From assembly GCA_965247125.1 (NCBI GenBank), contig CBDFGO010000002.1, positions 1 through 64,000 of the forward strand: DNA of 64,000 nt, given 5' to 3'. Origin of the DNA: CALBJU01 sp965247125 (lineage in GTDB: Bacteria > Bacteroidota > Rhodothermia > Rhodothermales > UBA10348). The position numbers and the translations under genes were made by a program. Within the stretch, counting starts at the first letter, position 1. Each line of letters begins with the position of its first letter. The notes beneath the pieces were generated by a model. The model was given only the letters and a program-made list of their open reading frames with translations. It made no database searches and was not told the origin of the DNA. This document shows positions 40,362 through 49,603 of this stretch, piece by piece.

Positions 40362-40393
40362 GTGGGTCCCGGAGCTCATACTCCAGGACCCAC
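40362..40393 (-). terminator. Terminator of the orphan T9SS-domain fragment
   Basis: GTGGGTCC pairs with GGACCCAC and an inner GGAG with CTCC. On the minus strand the stem is followed by TTATTTTA. It ends the minus-strand frame that stops at 40417. Confidence 0.7.
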
Positions 40394-40416
40394 CTTCTCC
40401 AATTATTCAGGTGAGC

Positions 40417-40689
40417 TTATTTTAACAGAGTGACTTTTTTGCTGAACACGTGCTTGTTCGTCATTATTCTGAAAAAATAAATTCCCGATGGTTGCCGCGA
40501 TGCATCCCAGGAAAATTGGTGCTTGCCTGCGTCAAAGAATCCGCTACCAATCCTATCGAGGAGCCTTCCCTGTATATCAAACACTTCTATCGAAATGTTT
40601 GAAGCGTCTTCCAGGGTCATGCCATCACCTCTTCGACGTTGGTCTGATTCATTTCGCACATTGTACAGACTGCGAAATAAAATGGTCAA
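40417..40689 (-). pseudogene. Orphan T9SS type A sorting domain (3' remnant of a secreted protein gene)
   Basis: The last ~67 codons encode a recognisable T9SS C-terminal domain: SNISIEVFDIQGRLLDRI, then SWDASRQPSGIYFFRI and a final VTLLK. The start of such domains (the PNPF..ST..F motif) and the whole cargo protein are missing; codons above about 40620 do not resemble the family. It is therefore the end of a lost gene. It is one of two orphan T9SS domains in this island. Confidence 0.65.
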
Positions 40690-41141
40690 TAACAGCCGGT
40701 TTGATGCCGAAATACCCCTGTTTTATCAGACTATTGCGCGGCCATTTGGTAAAAGCGAAATCGAGGTCTCAGAGTCCTCACTCGGCTCGGCGGCTGATAG
40801 ATGACAACTTCCGCATCTCACACCACAATAGTTGAAGAGCAATAAACAATAGGCTCGAACCTGAGATTCAGGCTAGTGTAAATTATGGATCAAATTTGCA
40901 CCTATTGTCAGACGCGTGAAAGCCTTTTTATAACATCCTTCCGAGCAGGTGCTTCTAGAATCCATCGGTTCTAAACGGATGTTTACTTCTCGCAGCGACC
41001 CTCAAGGTTTGCCGAAACCGTTCTTTATTCTGTTGTGACTGTCAAAATGCTCCGGGCAAAAAAGAGTGTCGGTGTGTTGATGTCTCCATTTTAAGGTTAG
41101 TTTACCATTCTCGGATTCCAACGATCAAATACATTTCAACA
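40690..41141. other. A+T-rich intergenic stretch
   Basis: It contains no supported gene or RNA. It should hold the promoter of the beta-helix gene at 41142, which begins after an A+T-rich leader. Confidence 0.4.
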
Positions 41142-43034
41142 ATGATCAGAATAAGCCTAACACATAAACACCTTCTCATGCTTTTTGTCCTGGGCACAGC
41201 GCTTCAACCCATAGCTGATGTTTCGGCGCAAAATGTAATCTACGTTGATCTCGCGGCATCGGGTGCTGAATCGGGTTCATCTTGGATTGATGCGTTTTCG
41301 AGCTTGCAGGACGCGCTTTCAGTATCCGCAGATGGAGATGAAATATGGATTGCGGAGGGCCGTTACACACCAGATAAGGGCATTGGGATCACAGAGGGAG
41401 ATCGCTCCGCTACATTCGAGATAACAAACTTAGTCGATTTGTACGGGGGTTTTGGGGGAGAGGAGACAAATCGAGACCAAAGGGACCCGTCAAACCACGA
41501 ATCAATACTCTCGGGTGATCTAGAGGCCAACGACCTTGAATCCGACTTTCCTGTAGGCTCCTCTCGTTCAGAAAACTCGATAACGATTCTGCGTTTAGTC
41601 GAAAATCTGAGTTTATCTGCTGATAACGTTACAATCGTCGATGGGGTGACACTTGAGGGAAAACAGTCAACTGGCAGTCCCTCTAACCGTGGAGGCAGTC
41701 TAATTATATCGGGTCGCGCTGCTCGCTTGATCGATTTAATTGTTAGGGACAATGTCTCGGAATCCGGGGCCGGCATCTCAATTTGCAACGTGTCCGAAAA
41801 CGTAAGCCTTGAATCAGTTCGGCTTATCAATAATTATGCAGAACGGGAGGGAGGTGCAATAAGATCGAACTGTTTTGGCTCTATTAGAATCTCAAATAGT
41901 CTCTTCGACTCAAACATGTCTGTCGAGAATGGCGGTGCGATTTTTGCAGCCAATCTGGACTTGAAAATCGTTCGGACCACGTTTTCAAATAATATGACGT
42001 CGGGATTTGGCGGCGCTGCGCTTCTGGACGAGTCGTTCTTAACAATTTGGAACTCGCGTTTCTATTCCAACTCAGCAGAAGCTGGGGGGGGGGCACTGGA
42101 TGTTGCTGGAGACGACAGCCCAAACCACACCGCCATAATTGGATCGTTGTTCCATAATAATCGGGCCGGATCAGAAGGGGGAGCGATATACACTGGAGGC
42201 CAGTCCCTCCGCATTATCAATAGCACTTTCTCAGGAAACAGCGCTGCCATAGAGAGTTCAGTCTTACATCAATTTTATCTTGAGCCTGAGCAAAGCCTGA
42301 CCATTCAAAATTCTATTTTCTGGTCCAACACGACTGATCAAACACAAGATGATGATGCACAGATTTGGCGTCCAGTCAGTGCCACAACTGGCCTATTTTC
42401 GATTTCCAATTCAATTTATCAGGGTGATCTTCACCCTTCCTTTTCAGTCATCAATGACGTGTCAGGAGCAGATCCTTGGTTTGTAAAACCACTTGGTCTG
42501 GACGGAGAGGCCGGCACAGAGGATGATGATTTTCGGTTGTCCGCTTTCTCTATCGGAATTGATAGAGGCAATAATGAATGGCTGCCCAGTGATAGTTTAG
42601 ATCTTGATCTAGATGAAATATTCTGGGAGAAGACTCCAGTCGATCTGGACGAACGCCACCGTGCGTTTAGCACCGGAGTGTGGGCAGGAACTGTAGATAT
42701 TGGTCCATATGAATACGGATCACCTGTTATCAGTGTCTCGATAGAAACTGAAGCACTGTTGATCCCCCAGCCACTTCTTTTCGAACTCTATCCTTCGCCG
42801 GCTTCAAATATTGTGAACATTCGCTTTCTGGAAGCGATCGAGCAGGGACCACGCGATTCGTCTCTAGTGCTCTTCGATGCGCTGGGACGGGAAGTAACCC
42901 GATGGCCACTAGCTGATATCGGCAATTCTTCGATACCACAGCTCGATATTTCGAATTTATCTCCCGGAATGTATTGGCTAAGATTTTCTGGAGCTGACAA
43001 CTCAATTTCAAAACCATTGATAATAATCAGATAG
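41142..43034 (+). CDS. Secreted parallel beta-helix protein with T9SS sorting domain
   Basis: This is a 630-aa protein with a signal peptide (~1-30, ending DVSAQ). It begins like polymorphic beta-helix adhesins (VIYVDLAASGAESGSSW, then SLQDALS...GDEIWIAEGRYTP). Rungs with GGAI and S.F..N..S repeats fill ~90-420. The last ~80 residues are a type A sorting domain (LYPSPASNIVNIRF ... VLFDALGREVTRW ... LSPGMYWLRF), so it is exported by T9SS and anchored or released at the surface. Binding or lyase activity cannot be told. It is followed 9 bases later by another T9SS beta-helix gene. Confidence 0.85.
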   Translation: MIRISLTHKHLLMLFVLGTALQPIADVSAQNVIYVDLAASGAESGSSWIDAFSSLQDALSVSADGDEIWIAEGRYTPDKGIGITEGDRSATFEITNLVDLYGGFGGEETNRDQRDPSNHESILSGDLEANDLESDFPVGSSRSENSITILRLVENLSLSADNVTIVDGVTLEGKQSTGSPSNRGGSLIISGRAARLIDLIVRDNVSESGAGISICNVSENVSLESVRLINNYAEREGGAIRSNCFGSIRISNSLFDSNMSVENGGAIFAANLDLKIVRTTFSNNMTSGFGGAALLDESFLTIWNSRFYSNSAEAGGGALDVAGDDSPNHTAIIGSLFHNNRAGSEGGAIYTGGQSLRIINSTFSGNSAAIESSVLHQFYLEPEQSLTIQNSIFWSNTTDQTQDDDAQIWRPVSATTGLFSISNSIYQGDLHPSFSVINDVSGADPWFVKPLGLDGEAGTEDDDFRLSAFSIGIDRGNNEWLPSDSLDLDLDEIFWEKTPVDLDERHRAFSTGVWAGTVDIGPYEYGSPVISVSIETEALLIPQPLLFELYPSPASNIVNIRFLEAIEQGPRDSSLVLFDALGREVTRWPLADIGNSSIPQLDISNLSPGMYWLRFSGADNSISKPLIIIR

Positions 43035-43043
43035 TTAACACCG

Positions 43044-46000
43044 ATGAATTATTCTCCATCTAACTTCAAAACCAGCCGAGTCTTGAGAGCTGCGTCAATC
43101 TTAGTTCTCATAGGTATGATAAGCGGAATATCTGTGCAGGCACAAGATCAAGCTGTTCATGATCTTGGAAAGCGATCAAGTTTGCCTTGGATGGAAGTGT
43201 TTTTCGAAGTGTTGTCTAGTTCGGATGCAGATGTAGTAAAAATTTATGGTAGCCAGGGGCACACCTCAAGCCCTAGTCTCATCACAACGCTGACAGATGA
43301 TGGATCAGGTTTCCCCAATGTATGCACCGAAACCTCACAAGCGCTTTATCACTGGGTCGCTGACGTCTCGGGAGCAGACACCGGGTGTGGTGCATCGTTT
43401 ACTTCGCTCGATCCAAATACACTCTACACGTTAAAATTCGAATCGTACGAAAATAACCAACTCATTCACTCTTCAAAAGTATTGTATTTCAGTTGCACCG
43501 ATGATTGGGACGATTCCCCGGCACATGAAAAGGCGAATGGTTTCTACTGCATTTACCAGGATCTAGGCAATCTTGCAGATTTATCGATCGAGTTGACGAG
43601 CGGTGGATTGGGGTTCATAGCCACAAAAAGCAGGGGTGAAACTGAGCACATTAATTCGTCCGGCGTATTCGGCGATGACAAGTGGATGTATCCCCATCAC
43701 GGAGATCATTTTTGCAACAACGTAACGCTACTAGGAGGCTCCACCGTGGCCTCTTGCTTGGCGACGGTTGCCAGCATCGTCTTTTTTGTGGCTCCATTTC
43801 AGGGATCACTGGACAACTATTCCTTAACCGATGCAGATATGGTCATTTTTCCTCCGGCTGGCTCTCTTCGTCAACCTGTCTATATCGGGGATGTAAAGTT
43901 AACTTTCGAAGACGATACCGAAATGATCGTCGAAGATAGGATTGATTTAGTCCTAGATGAGACGGAGATAGTTCTTGATGGCCAATTTGGAGCGTTCACC
44001 GCGGAAAGAGGAGGATTCATTGAGATGAAGGGAGGCGCAATAATTGCTGGTGATGCGTCAGACTCATACGATCAAAAAGTGGTCTTTGAAGGAAATGGCT
44101 CAACCACAACGGGCGATGATCTAGTGATTTCAGGTAATGCAACTTTTAAGCATGTCTATGCAACACTTGAAGACGGTAATAACGGAGTGGTAAAAAATGG
44201 CGCCACGCTCTACATGGACGGTTCTACGTCACAGAGATCACATTTTTCTGTCGACGGACATCTACTGATAGAAAGTGGAGGATTAATACAATGCCTCGGA
44301 ACCGGAACAGAACTCATTGGCAACGGCGTGAACTGGAATCAATCTGACAATATTGAGGATTTAAACCCTAACAGTGCCGGAATAGACATGAATTGTTCTG
44401 GAGCATGTATTGTCGCCGACAATGGGGGCTCTGTTAGGTTCAACACCGGATCGACGCTTACTTTTGAAGATGGAGGGTTTCTCGCGCTTAAAAATGGAGG
44501 ACAAATTGTTCTTGAAAGCAATGCTGAGATGATATTCAAATCGGATGCGGGGGATTACGATATCGATGCAGGAGCTACGTTTAAATTGGGCGAAAACGCT
44601 CTGATTACCTTCGACAAGGCCCTTGACCTGACAGGTACTTCCTCAAATCCAATCGTTTTTGAACGGCTTGATCCGAACGAGAGCTGGGATTACCTCGACC
44701 TGAAAGCCGACGGAAATACTCTCGAATACGTCGTATTTGATGGAGGAACGAAGAATATTCATGTCAGGAGTACCAATAATACTTTTACGAATATTACTTC
44801 GAAAAACGGTGAAAATGGCCTGAGTGCTGCGGCTGATTTCGTAAGTGGTCGAAGCAGCTTTACGTTGGAGGATAGTTATCTGCGGGACAATTCAAATGAC
44901 GGTCTTGTTGCAGTTAATTCTAATGTCACAATAACAGGAACAGAGATCACCGGTTCTGGAGAGGCTGGAATGTCATTGACTAGCTCCACCATTATCAACT
45001 TGGATGATAATCTTATTGAGGACAACGCTTCGTCAGCCGCGTCTGCCGGAGGAGTTGAAGTACTCTCTGGAGCCTGGTTCTACATGGATGATGAGGCTAA
45101 CAACACCATCCGTGACAATGGTGGCGATGAAATTCTGGCGACGTCATCCGGCCAGATCCACGCCGGCAAATGGCTGGGTGAATGTGAAGGCGGCCCGCCC
45201 CCGTGCGGTGGAGGTGGTTTCAATGATATCTATGATTCTTCAGATCCTGGGACAACTTACAAGTACATCGACAACGACTCATCCTATGGCGCGGATGCAG
45301 AAAAAAATTATTGGGGGGAAACTCCCACTTCGGCCCTGTTTGACGGATCGGTCGATTACACGCCTTACTCATCTGTGTCTGTAGGCGCCTACAAGGCTGG
45401 TTCGCTAACTCCGAGAATGACTCTTGGAAAAACGATTGCGGAATTACGAGTTCGGCTGCAGGAAACAGGACTTGGTGTTGATGCTGAGTCGCTGGCAAGA
45501 CTGTATTCCCTTCAAAAGGCAGATCAGAAAGATAGATTCGGAGAAAGTGAACGTACAATCGGATATTTCGAAAATCTTGTTTCCGCGTTTGCCGGCGTTG
45601 ACTTATCTAGAAGCTCGGGATCGATCCAAGCCGCCTCTGATCGGGCGATCTTAATTGTATTCCAAGAATATATGGGCACGGAAGATTTCGAAAGTGCAGT
45701 TCATCTATTAGCCGACCATCACGCCAAAATGTCAGGCGTAAAAGAAAGAAGCGAGTTCATTCTTTCAGCTGTTTTGCTTGCAGATTATTTCGGTCAGACG
45801 GCAACAGCAAATTCCTATTTCACTGAACTCTCGAAATTGTCTGGAAATAGCGATCATGAGCAGAGGGAGCTGGATGTACTAGCACGAGAGCTCTCTTTTT
45901 CGGGCCGGATAGAGCATTCTGACCGAAACTCCCCTAGAGTATTTCCGAGTTTGAGTCGTTCAGCTGCATCGAAAACGGTGCAGAGCGATGTATCTGATAC

Positions 46001-46274
46001 TTCGGAGCTGTCTCTTTATCCCAATCCTGCCAATCCGAATACGGTCGTAAGGTTCGTGCTCGCTGAAAAGAGTGCCGTTGAGATTGAGTTCGTCGATATA
46101 TTGGGTCGCACGATTCAAGAAAAATCAATTCTCTCAGCTCAACCCGGAAGCCATACTGTTAATGTGGATTTGTCGCGTTTCGCGAGTGGTCAGTATCTGG
46201 TGAGGCTAGTGGTCGTTGGTGAAAATGGCGTTGGTCGCGCAACAGAAACTCGAAAACTGATCGTTATGAAGTAG
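43044..46274 (+). CDS. Large secreted beta-helix protein with T9SS sorting domain
   Basis: This is a 1076-aa protein with a signal peptide (~1-33, ending VSVQAQ-like). Residues ~40-270 include six or more Cys and form an unrecognised N-terminal region. ~290-800 is repetitive and Asn/Gly/Asp-rich (LEDGNNGVVKNGATLYMDG and similar rungs), typical of a right-handed beta-helix. ~800-960 is helical. The end is a type A sorting domain (LYPNPANPNTVVRFVL ... VDILGRTIQEK ... ASGQYLVRL). It forms a two-gene unit with the preceding beta-helix gene and is probably a cell-surface protein. Confidence 0.8.
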   Translation: MNYSPSNFKTSRVLRAASILVLIGMISGISVQAQDQAVHDLGKRSSLPWMEVFFEVLSSSDADVVKIYGSQGHTSSPSLITTLTDDGSGFPNVCTETSQALYHWVADVSGADTGCGASFTSLDPNTLYTLKFESYENNQLIHSSKVLYFSCTDDWDDSPAHEKANGFYCIYQDLGNLADLSIELTSGGLGFIATKSRGETEHINSSGVFGDDKWMYPHHGDHFCNNVTLLGGSTVASCLATVASIVFFVAPFQGSLDNYSLTDADMVIFPPAGSLRQPVYIGDVKLTFEDDTEMIVEDRIDLVLDETEIVLDGQFGAFTAERGGFIEMKGGAIIAGDASDSYDQKVVFEGNGSTTTGDDLVISGNATFKHVYATLEDGNNGVVKNGATLYMDGSTSQRSHFSVDGHLLIESGGLIQCLGTGTELIGNGVNWNQSDNIEDLNPNSAGIDMNCSGACIVADNGGSVRFNTGSTLTFEDGGFLALKNGGQIVLESNAEMIFKSDAGDYDIDAGATFKLGENALITFDKALDLTGTSSNPIVFERLDPNESWDYLDLKADGNTLEYVVFDGGTKNIHVRSTNNTFTNITSKNGENGLSAAADFVSGRSSFTLEDSYLRDNSNDGLVAVNSNVTITGTEITGSGEAGMSLTSSTIINLDDNLIEDNASSAASAGGVEVLSGAWFYMDDEANNTIRDNGGDEILATSSGQIHAGKWLGECEGGPPPCGGGGFNDIYDSSDPGTTYKYIDNDSSYGADAEKNYWGETPTSALFDGSVDYTPYSSVSVGAYKAGSLTPRMTLGKTIAELRVRLQETGLGVDAESLARLYSLQKADQKDRFGESERTIGYFENLVSAFAGVDLSRSSGSIQAASDRAILIVFQEYMGTEDFESAVHLLADHHAKMSGVKERSEFILSAVLLADYFGQTATANSYFTELSKLSGNSDHEQRELDVLARELSFSGRIEHSDRNSPRVFPSLSRSAASKTVQSDVSDTSELSLYPNPANPNTVVRFVLAEKSAVEIEFVDILGRTIQEKSILSAQPGSHTVNVDLSRFASGQYLVRLVVVGENGVGRATETRKLIVMK

Positions 46275-46292
46275 TGGCGGAATCCAAGATTC

Positions 46293-46559
46293 GGTGATAT
46301 TTCAGAGCCGCAAGAGCTTCCTGTAAAATTTGTAGTCGCTCAGAACTATCCGAACCCATTCAACCCAACAACCACAAATGAATACACCATTCCGGAAGAG
46401 CTTCATCTTAGGTTAAAGGTCTATGATTCTTCAGGAAGGCACGTGGATTCGCTTGTCGACGGCTACCAAAACGCCTGAATACACTCCGTGGTATTTGATG
46501 CTTCAAATCTTCCAAGCGGAGTTTGTAACTATCACTTTGGCATGACCCCGGTTTTTTGA
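46293..46559 (+). pseudogene. Orphan, nonsense-mutated T9SS sorting domain
   Basis: The frame reads GDISEPQELPVKFVVAQNYP, NPFNPTTTNEYTIPEELHL and YDSSGRHVDSLVDGYQNA, then a TGA stop, then IHSVVFDASNLPSGVCNYHFGM. This is a full sorting domain broken by one stop codon, with no cargo domain upstream: the preceding gene ends with its own sorting domain at 46274. It is a relic of another secreted-protein gene, lying directly before an IS3 element. Confidence 0.75.
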
Positions 46560-46650
46560 TCCAGTATGTATGTTAGGATGCATGGCCTTTAATCAACAGA
46601 GATGGTCCTATAAAACTGGACAGGGTCTTAGGTGGAATCTTGCGGATTGA

Positions 46651-47478
46651 TTATGCTGCTTCTTGAAGCGGCTGGTGATTAAAAAATACGTGATCAGGGG
46701 TCTTTCTTCCGTGTGAGCTGTGTCGCCTTTCGTTATTGAAGTAGTCGAAGTATACAGCAATGGATTTGCGGGCTTCAGCCACACTGTCATAGGCTTTAAG
46801 GTACACCTCTTCATATTTCAGGCTACGCCACAGACGTTCAACGAACACGTTGTCCATCCAGCGTCCTTTGCCATCCATAGAGATTTTGATGTCATGATTC
46901 TTCAGAACATCAGTAAAGGCCACGGGTGTGAACTGGCTGCCCTGATCCGTATTGAAGATCTCTGGCGCTCCATACACGGCGATTGCTTCTTCGAGCGCTT
47001 CCACACAGAAGTCGGTGTCCATCGTATTGGAGATCCGGCGTGAGAGTACTTTTCGGCTGTACCAGTCGATGACGGCGACCAGGTAAACGAATCCCCTTTT
47101 CATCGGAATGAATGTGATGTCGCTTGCGTAAACCTGCCGGGGCCGCGTCACGTTGAGCTTACGCAAGAGATACGGATAAATCTTGTGACCCTTTCCCGGA
47201 ATCGAGGTCCGTTTCTTAGGATAAATGGCAATAAGGCCCATCAGACGCATTAATCGCCGGATTCGATGGCGGCCCACAAAAATACCTCTGTCCTCGAGCG
47301 CATCCTTCATGGTGCGCGATCCTCGCGTGGGCCGCTCAAGGTAGAGCTCATCCAGTTTTTTCATCACGGCCAGGTTCTCTTTGCTCTCGCCCACCGGCTT
47401 GTAGTAGGCCGTTGAGCGATTCAGCTCCAGCAGATTGCACTGCCGTTTGATGGAGAGGTCGTGGATTGGGTCGATCAT
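46651..47478 (-). CDS. IS3-family transposase OrfB (DDE integrase domain)
   Basis: This is a 275-aa protein. An HTH_21-type region (GSRTMKDALEDRGIFVGRHRIRRLM) precedes the rve integrase core. The catalytic acids are in YASDITFIP, FNTDQGSQFT and DNVFVERLWRSLKYEEVY. It starts with its own ATG 14 bases after the orfA stop, with AGGTGAG upstream, so separate initiation is more likely than the usual -1 frameshift. It appears intact. Confidence 0.92.
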   Translation of the reverse strand: MIDPIHDLSIKRQCNLLELNRSTAYYKPVGESKENLAVMKKLDELYLERPTRGSRTMKDALEDRGIFVGRHRIRRLMRLMGLIAIYPKKRTSIPGKGHKIYPYLLRKLNVTRPRQVYASDITFIPMKRGFVYLVAVIDWYSRKVLSRRISNTMDTDFCVEALEEAIAVYGAPEIFNTDQGSQFTPVAFTDVLKNHDIKISMDGKGRWMDNVFVERLWRSLKYEEVYLKAYDSVAEARKSIAVYFDYFNNERRHSSHGRKTPDHVFFNHQPLQEAA

Positions 47479-47492
47479 TTGGCGGCGCTCAC

Positions 47493-47780
47493 CTACTGGG
47501 TGCGACCGAGCGCTTTGGATAAAAAATCCTTCCCCATCGAAAGCTCGCCAATTTTGGCGTGAAGCTCCTTGATCTGGCCCTCCTCGTTGTGCTTTCTGGA
47601 ATACCCTTTTTCAAAGACCTCTTCAGCGTCCTGAATCAGCTTCTTTTTCCACGTCTGAATCTGGTTCGGATGCACCTGGAACTGGTCTGCCAACTCAGCC
47701 ATTGTGCGATCTCCTTTGACCGCCGCCACCGCTACTTTCGCTTTGAATGTGTTGCTGTGGTTTCTTCTTTTGCGACTCAT
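47493..47780 (-). CDS. IS3-family transposase OrfA (HTH)
   Basis: This is a 95-aa protein from the ATG at 47780 (MSRKRRNHSNTFKAKVAVAA). It has the HTH of IS3 OrfA (DRTMAELADQFQVHPNQIQTWKKKL) and a C-terminal leucine-zipper-like helix ending LSKALGRTQ. It binds the element ends and works with OrfB. Confidence 0.9.
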   Translation of the reverse strand: MSRKRRNHSNTFKAKVAVAAVKGDRTMAELADQFQVHPNQIQTWKKKLIQDAEEVFEKGYSRKHNEEGQIKELHAKIGELSMGKDFLSKALGRTQ

Positions 47781-47877
47781 CGTTTGTAGCCTTTCTTGAG
47801 GGTGATAAGATCGCAAGATTCCACCTATAATCAGAGCCAGGCTGTCCAGTCAAACGGGACCATCTCTCAATTTCGAT

Positions 47878-48265
47878 ATGGGTATTTATATGATAGTTCG
47901 ATCAATCACACGCAGTGCGTGTTTCGTAGTGCTGTGTGTGCTCCATTTTGCATCTCGTGATGCAAGTTCGCAAGTCTTGGACAGTCAATGGAACCGGGGT
48001 CAACTCAATGTAGACTCACACTCATTTAATGTGCGTTCCAATGGAAATACGACGGTGTTGCGATTTGAAACACCTCTCCAGATATCTGAACTTCGACATT
48101 CCCGCGTTGGCACCAAGATTCCTTTTGAGCTACTGCACATAATTCAAAGAGCAGAACACGTTCTTCATATCGAAAATGGGTCCTTACTTCAAACCGGAAA
48201 TTCGATTACAGGCAATAGAAAATACTACCGATATTCCCAGTTTGTGGATGATGTCCGAATAGCCG
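47878..48265 (+). pseudogene. Secreted thermolysin-like metallopeptidase, 5' part (split by IS21)
   Basis: This part encodes a signal peptide (SACFVVLCVLHFASRDASSQ) and the start of the FTP/fungalysin-thermolysin propeptide (RKYYRYSQFVDDVRIA). The frame stops inside the IS21 element at 48266. Removing the IS and one copy of the 5-bp duplication joins ...DDVRIA with DTNFRIITDLEDNVLS at 50411 in the same frame, giving an intact 713-aa protein. The start ATG is only 11 bases from the IS3 end, so the native promoter is probably also lost. Confidence 0.85.
48261..48265 (+). repeat. Target-site duplication AGCCG, left copy
   Basis: AGCCG is found directly before the IS21 left end (48266) and again at 50406-50410 directly after its right end. 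Confidence 0.85.
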
Positions 48266-48367
48266 TGTTAACGACGGATTACTTTTGACCCACCAACGAC
48301 GGTTTAGAATTGACCCACCCCGGCATGGTATTCATTAGTCTGGAAAAACCAGATTGATGAATACCGC

Positions 48368-49603
48368 ATGCTAAAAAGTAGAACTGTGAACACACTTCGT
48401 GAACTGGCCGCTGACGGTCACTCCATCCGGGAGATCAGCAAACGCATGGGGCTTTCTCGTAACACTGTCCGTAAGTACTTGCGGACCATACCGGTGCCTG
48501 CTCCTCGGCCTAAACGGTATTCCAAACTGGAACCCTTCAAAGAGCAGGTTCGCCGTTGGGTACTCGAGGATCGACTCCTCAACTGCGTGACCATGCATGA
48601 ACGACTGCAGGTGATGGGATATAGCGGGGGCCTGACGATCCTGAAAGATTATGTTCGGCCACTTCGTCCGGCGAAAGGAGGCCGCCGACCGGTTCGGCGC
48701 TATGAGACCGATCCTGGCGAGCAGATGCAGATCGATTGGGGAACCTTTATGTACGAAGTAGGAGGTGTTCGCAAGAAGATCTACGGCATGACGGCGGTCA
48801 TGAGTTACTCGCGCATGCGATATGTTATCTTCTCGAAGCGTTGCGACACAGCCAGTCTGATTCGTGCCATCCAAGACGCGCTGGAATACTTTGGTGGCCT
48901 GCCACAGACCATCCTGAGTGATCGCATGAAGAGTGTGCTGCTCACGGTCGAAGACGGACAATTCATCTGGAACAGTGTTTATGCCGATTTTTTAGCCGCG
49001 ATTGGCGTAGTGCCACGGGTGTGTCGCTCGAGAGTGCCACAGACGAAGGGAAAGGTCGAACGCTCCATCCGGGTCATCAAAGAGAGCTTCTGGCCCGGTG
49101 TGCGCTTTGGCGATGTTGGCCACCTCAACGAACAGGCCAGAATCTGGTACACATCCCGCAACTCACGTCTTCACCGAACGACACATGAGCGGCCCGATGA
49201 GCGACACCAGAGGGAAAAACTGAGCTCCTTGCCTGTGGGCTACGCATGGGAACGATTCCGGAGTGAGCCTAGGCGAGTAACGTGGGATGGCTTTATCTCC
49301 TTTGACGGCGTACTCTACGGCCTTCCGAGCGAACCACTGACGGCCGGCGACCTGGTCGATGTCACCTACCGCGATCAGGAGATCCTCGTCTGGTACAAAG
49401 GACACCTCGTCGTTCGTCACCGAGTGCGCCACGAGTCCGGACTAACGGTCTGGCATGCGGACCAGTTTAAAACGATTCCACCCGCAGCTGAGAGCCACCG
49501 CTTGCCCGCTCCCGTTGCATACCAGGTGCCCTCCATTGAAGCGCCGCGTCGCTCGCTCACCGAGTATGATGATCTCTTCAAGGCGCAAGAGGTTGTGATA
49601 TGA
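48368..49603 (+). CDS. istA: IS21-family transposase IstA
   Basis: This is a 411-aa protein. An N-terminal HTH (HSIREISKRMGLSRNTVRKYL, ~18-38) precedes the integrase core with DDE acids in QIDWGTF, LSDRMKS and QTKGKVERSI. A C-terminal Mu-transposase-like beta domain includes VTYRDQEILVWYKGHLVVRH. It overlaps istB by 4 bases (ATGA). It appears complete. Confidence 0.94.
   Translation: MLKSRTVNTLRELAADGHSIREISKRMGLSRNTVRKYLRTIPVPAPRPKRYSKLEPFKEQVRRWVLEDRLLNCVTMHERLQVMGYSGGLTILKDYVRPLRPAKGGRRPVRRYETDPGEQMQIDWGTFMYEVGGVRKKIYGMTAVMSYSRMRYVIFSKRCDTASLIRAIQDALEYFGGLPQTILSDRMKSVLLTVEDGQFIWNSVYADFLAAIGVVPRVCRSRVPQTKGKVERSIRVIKESFWPGVRFGDVGHLNEQARIWYTSRNSRLHRTTHERPDERHQREKLSSLPVGYAWERFRSEPRRVTWDGFISFDGVLYGLPSEPLTAGDLVDVTYRDQEILVWYKGHLVVRHRVRHESGLTVWHADQFKTIPPAAESHRLPAPVAYQVPSIEAPRRSLTEYDDLFKAQEVVI

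Larger units (their letters stand above)
46598..47867 (-). mobile_element. IS3-family insertion sequence, complete copy
   Basis: This 1.27-kb element has AGAGATGGTCC at its plus-strand left end and the reverse complement of AGAGATGG with CC at its right end. It carries orfA and orfB on the minus strand. A nearly identical copy starts at 63077, and remnants lie at 39933 and 57865. A clear target-site duplication is not visible, which suggests rearrangement after insertion. Its right end stands 10 bases from a metallopeptidase start codon. Confidence 0.9.

Noticed and set aside
46598..47867. Target-site duplication for the complete IS3 copy
   Set aside because: The flanks (...TCAAC left, CAATT... 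right) give no matching 3-5 bp duplication in register with the defined ends.
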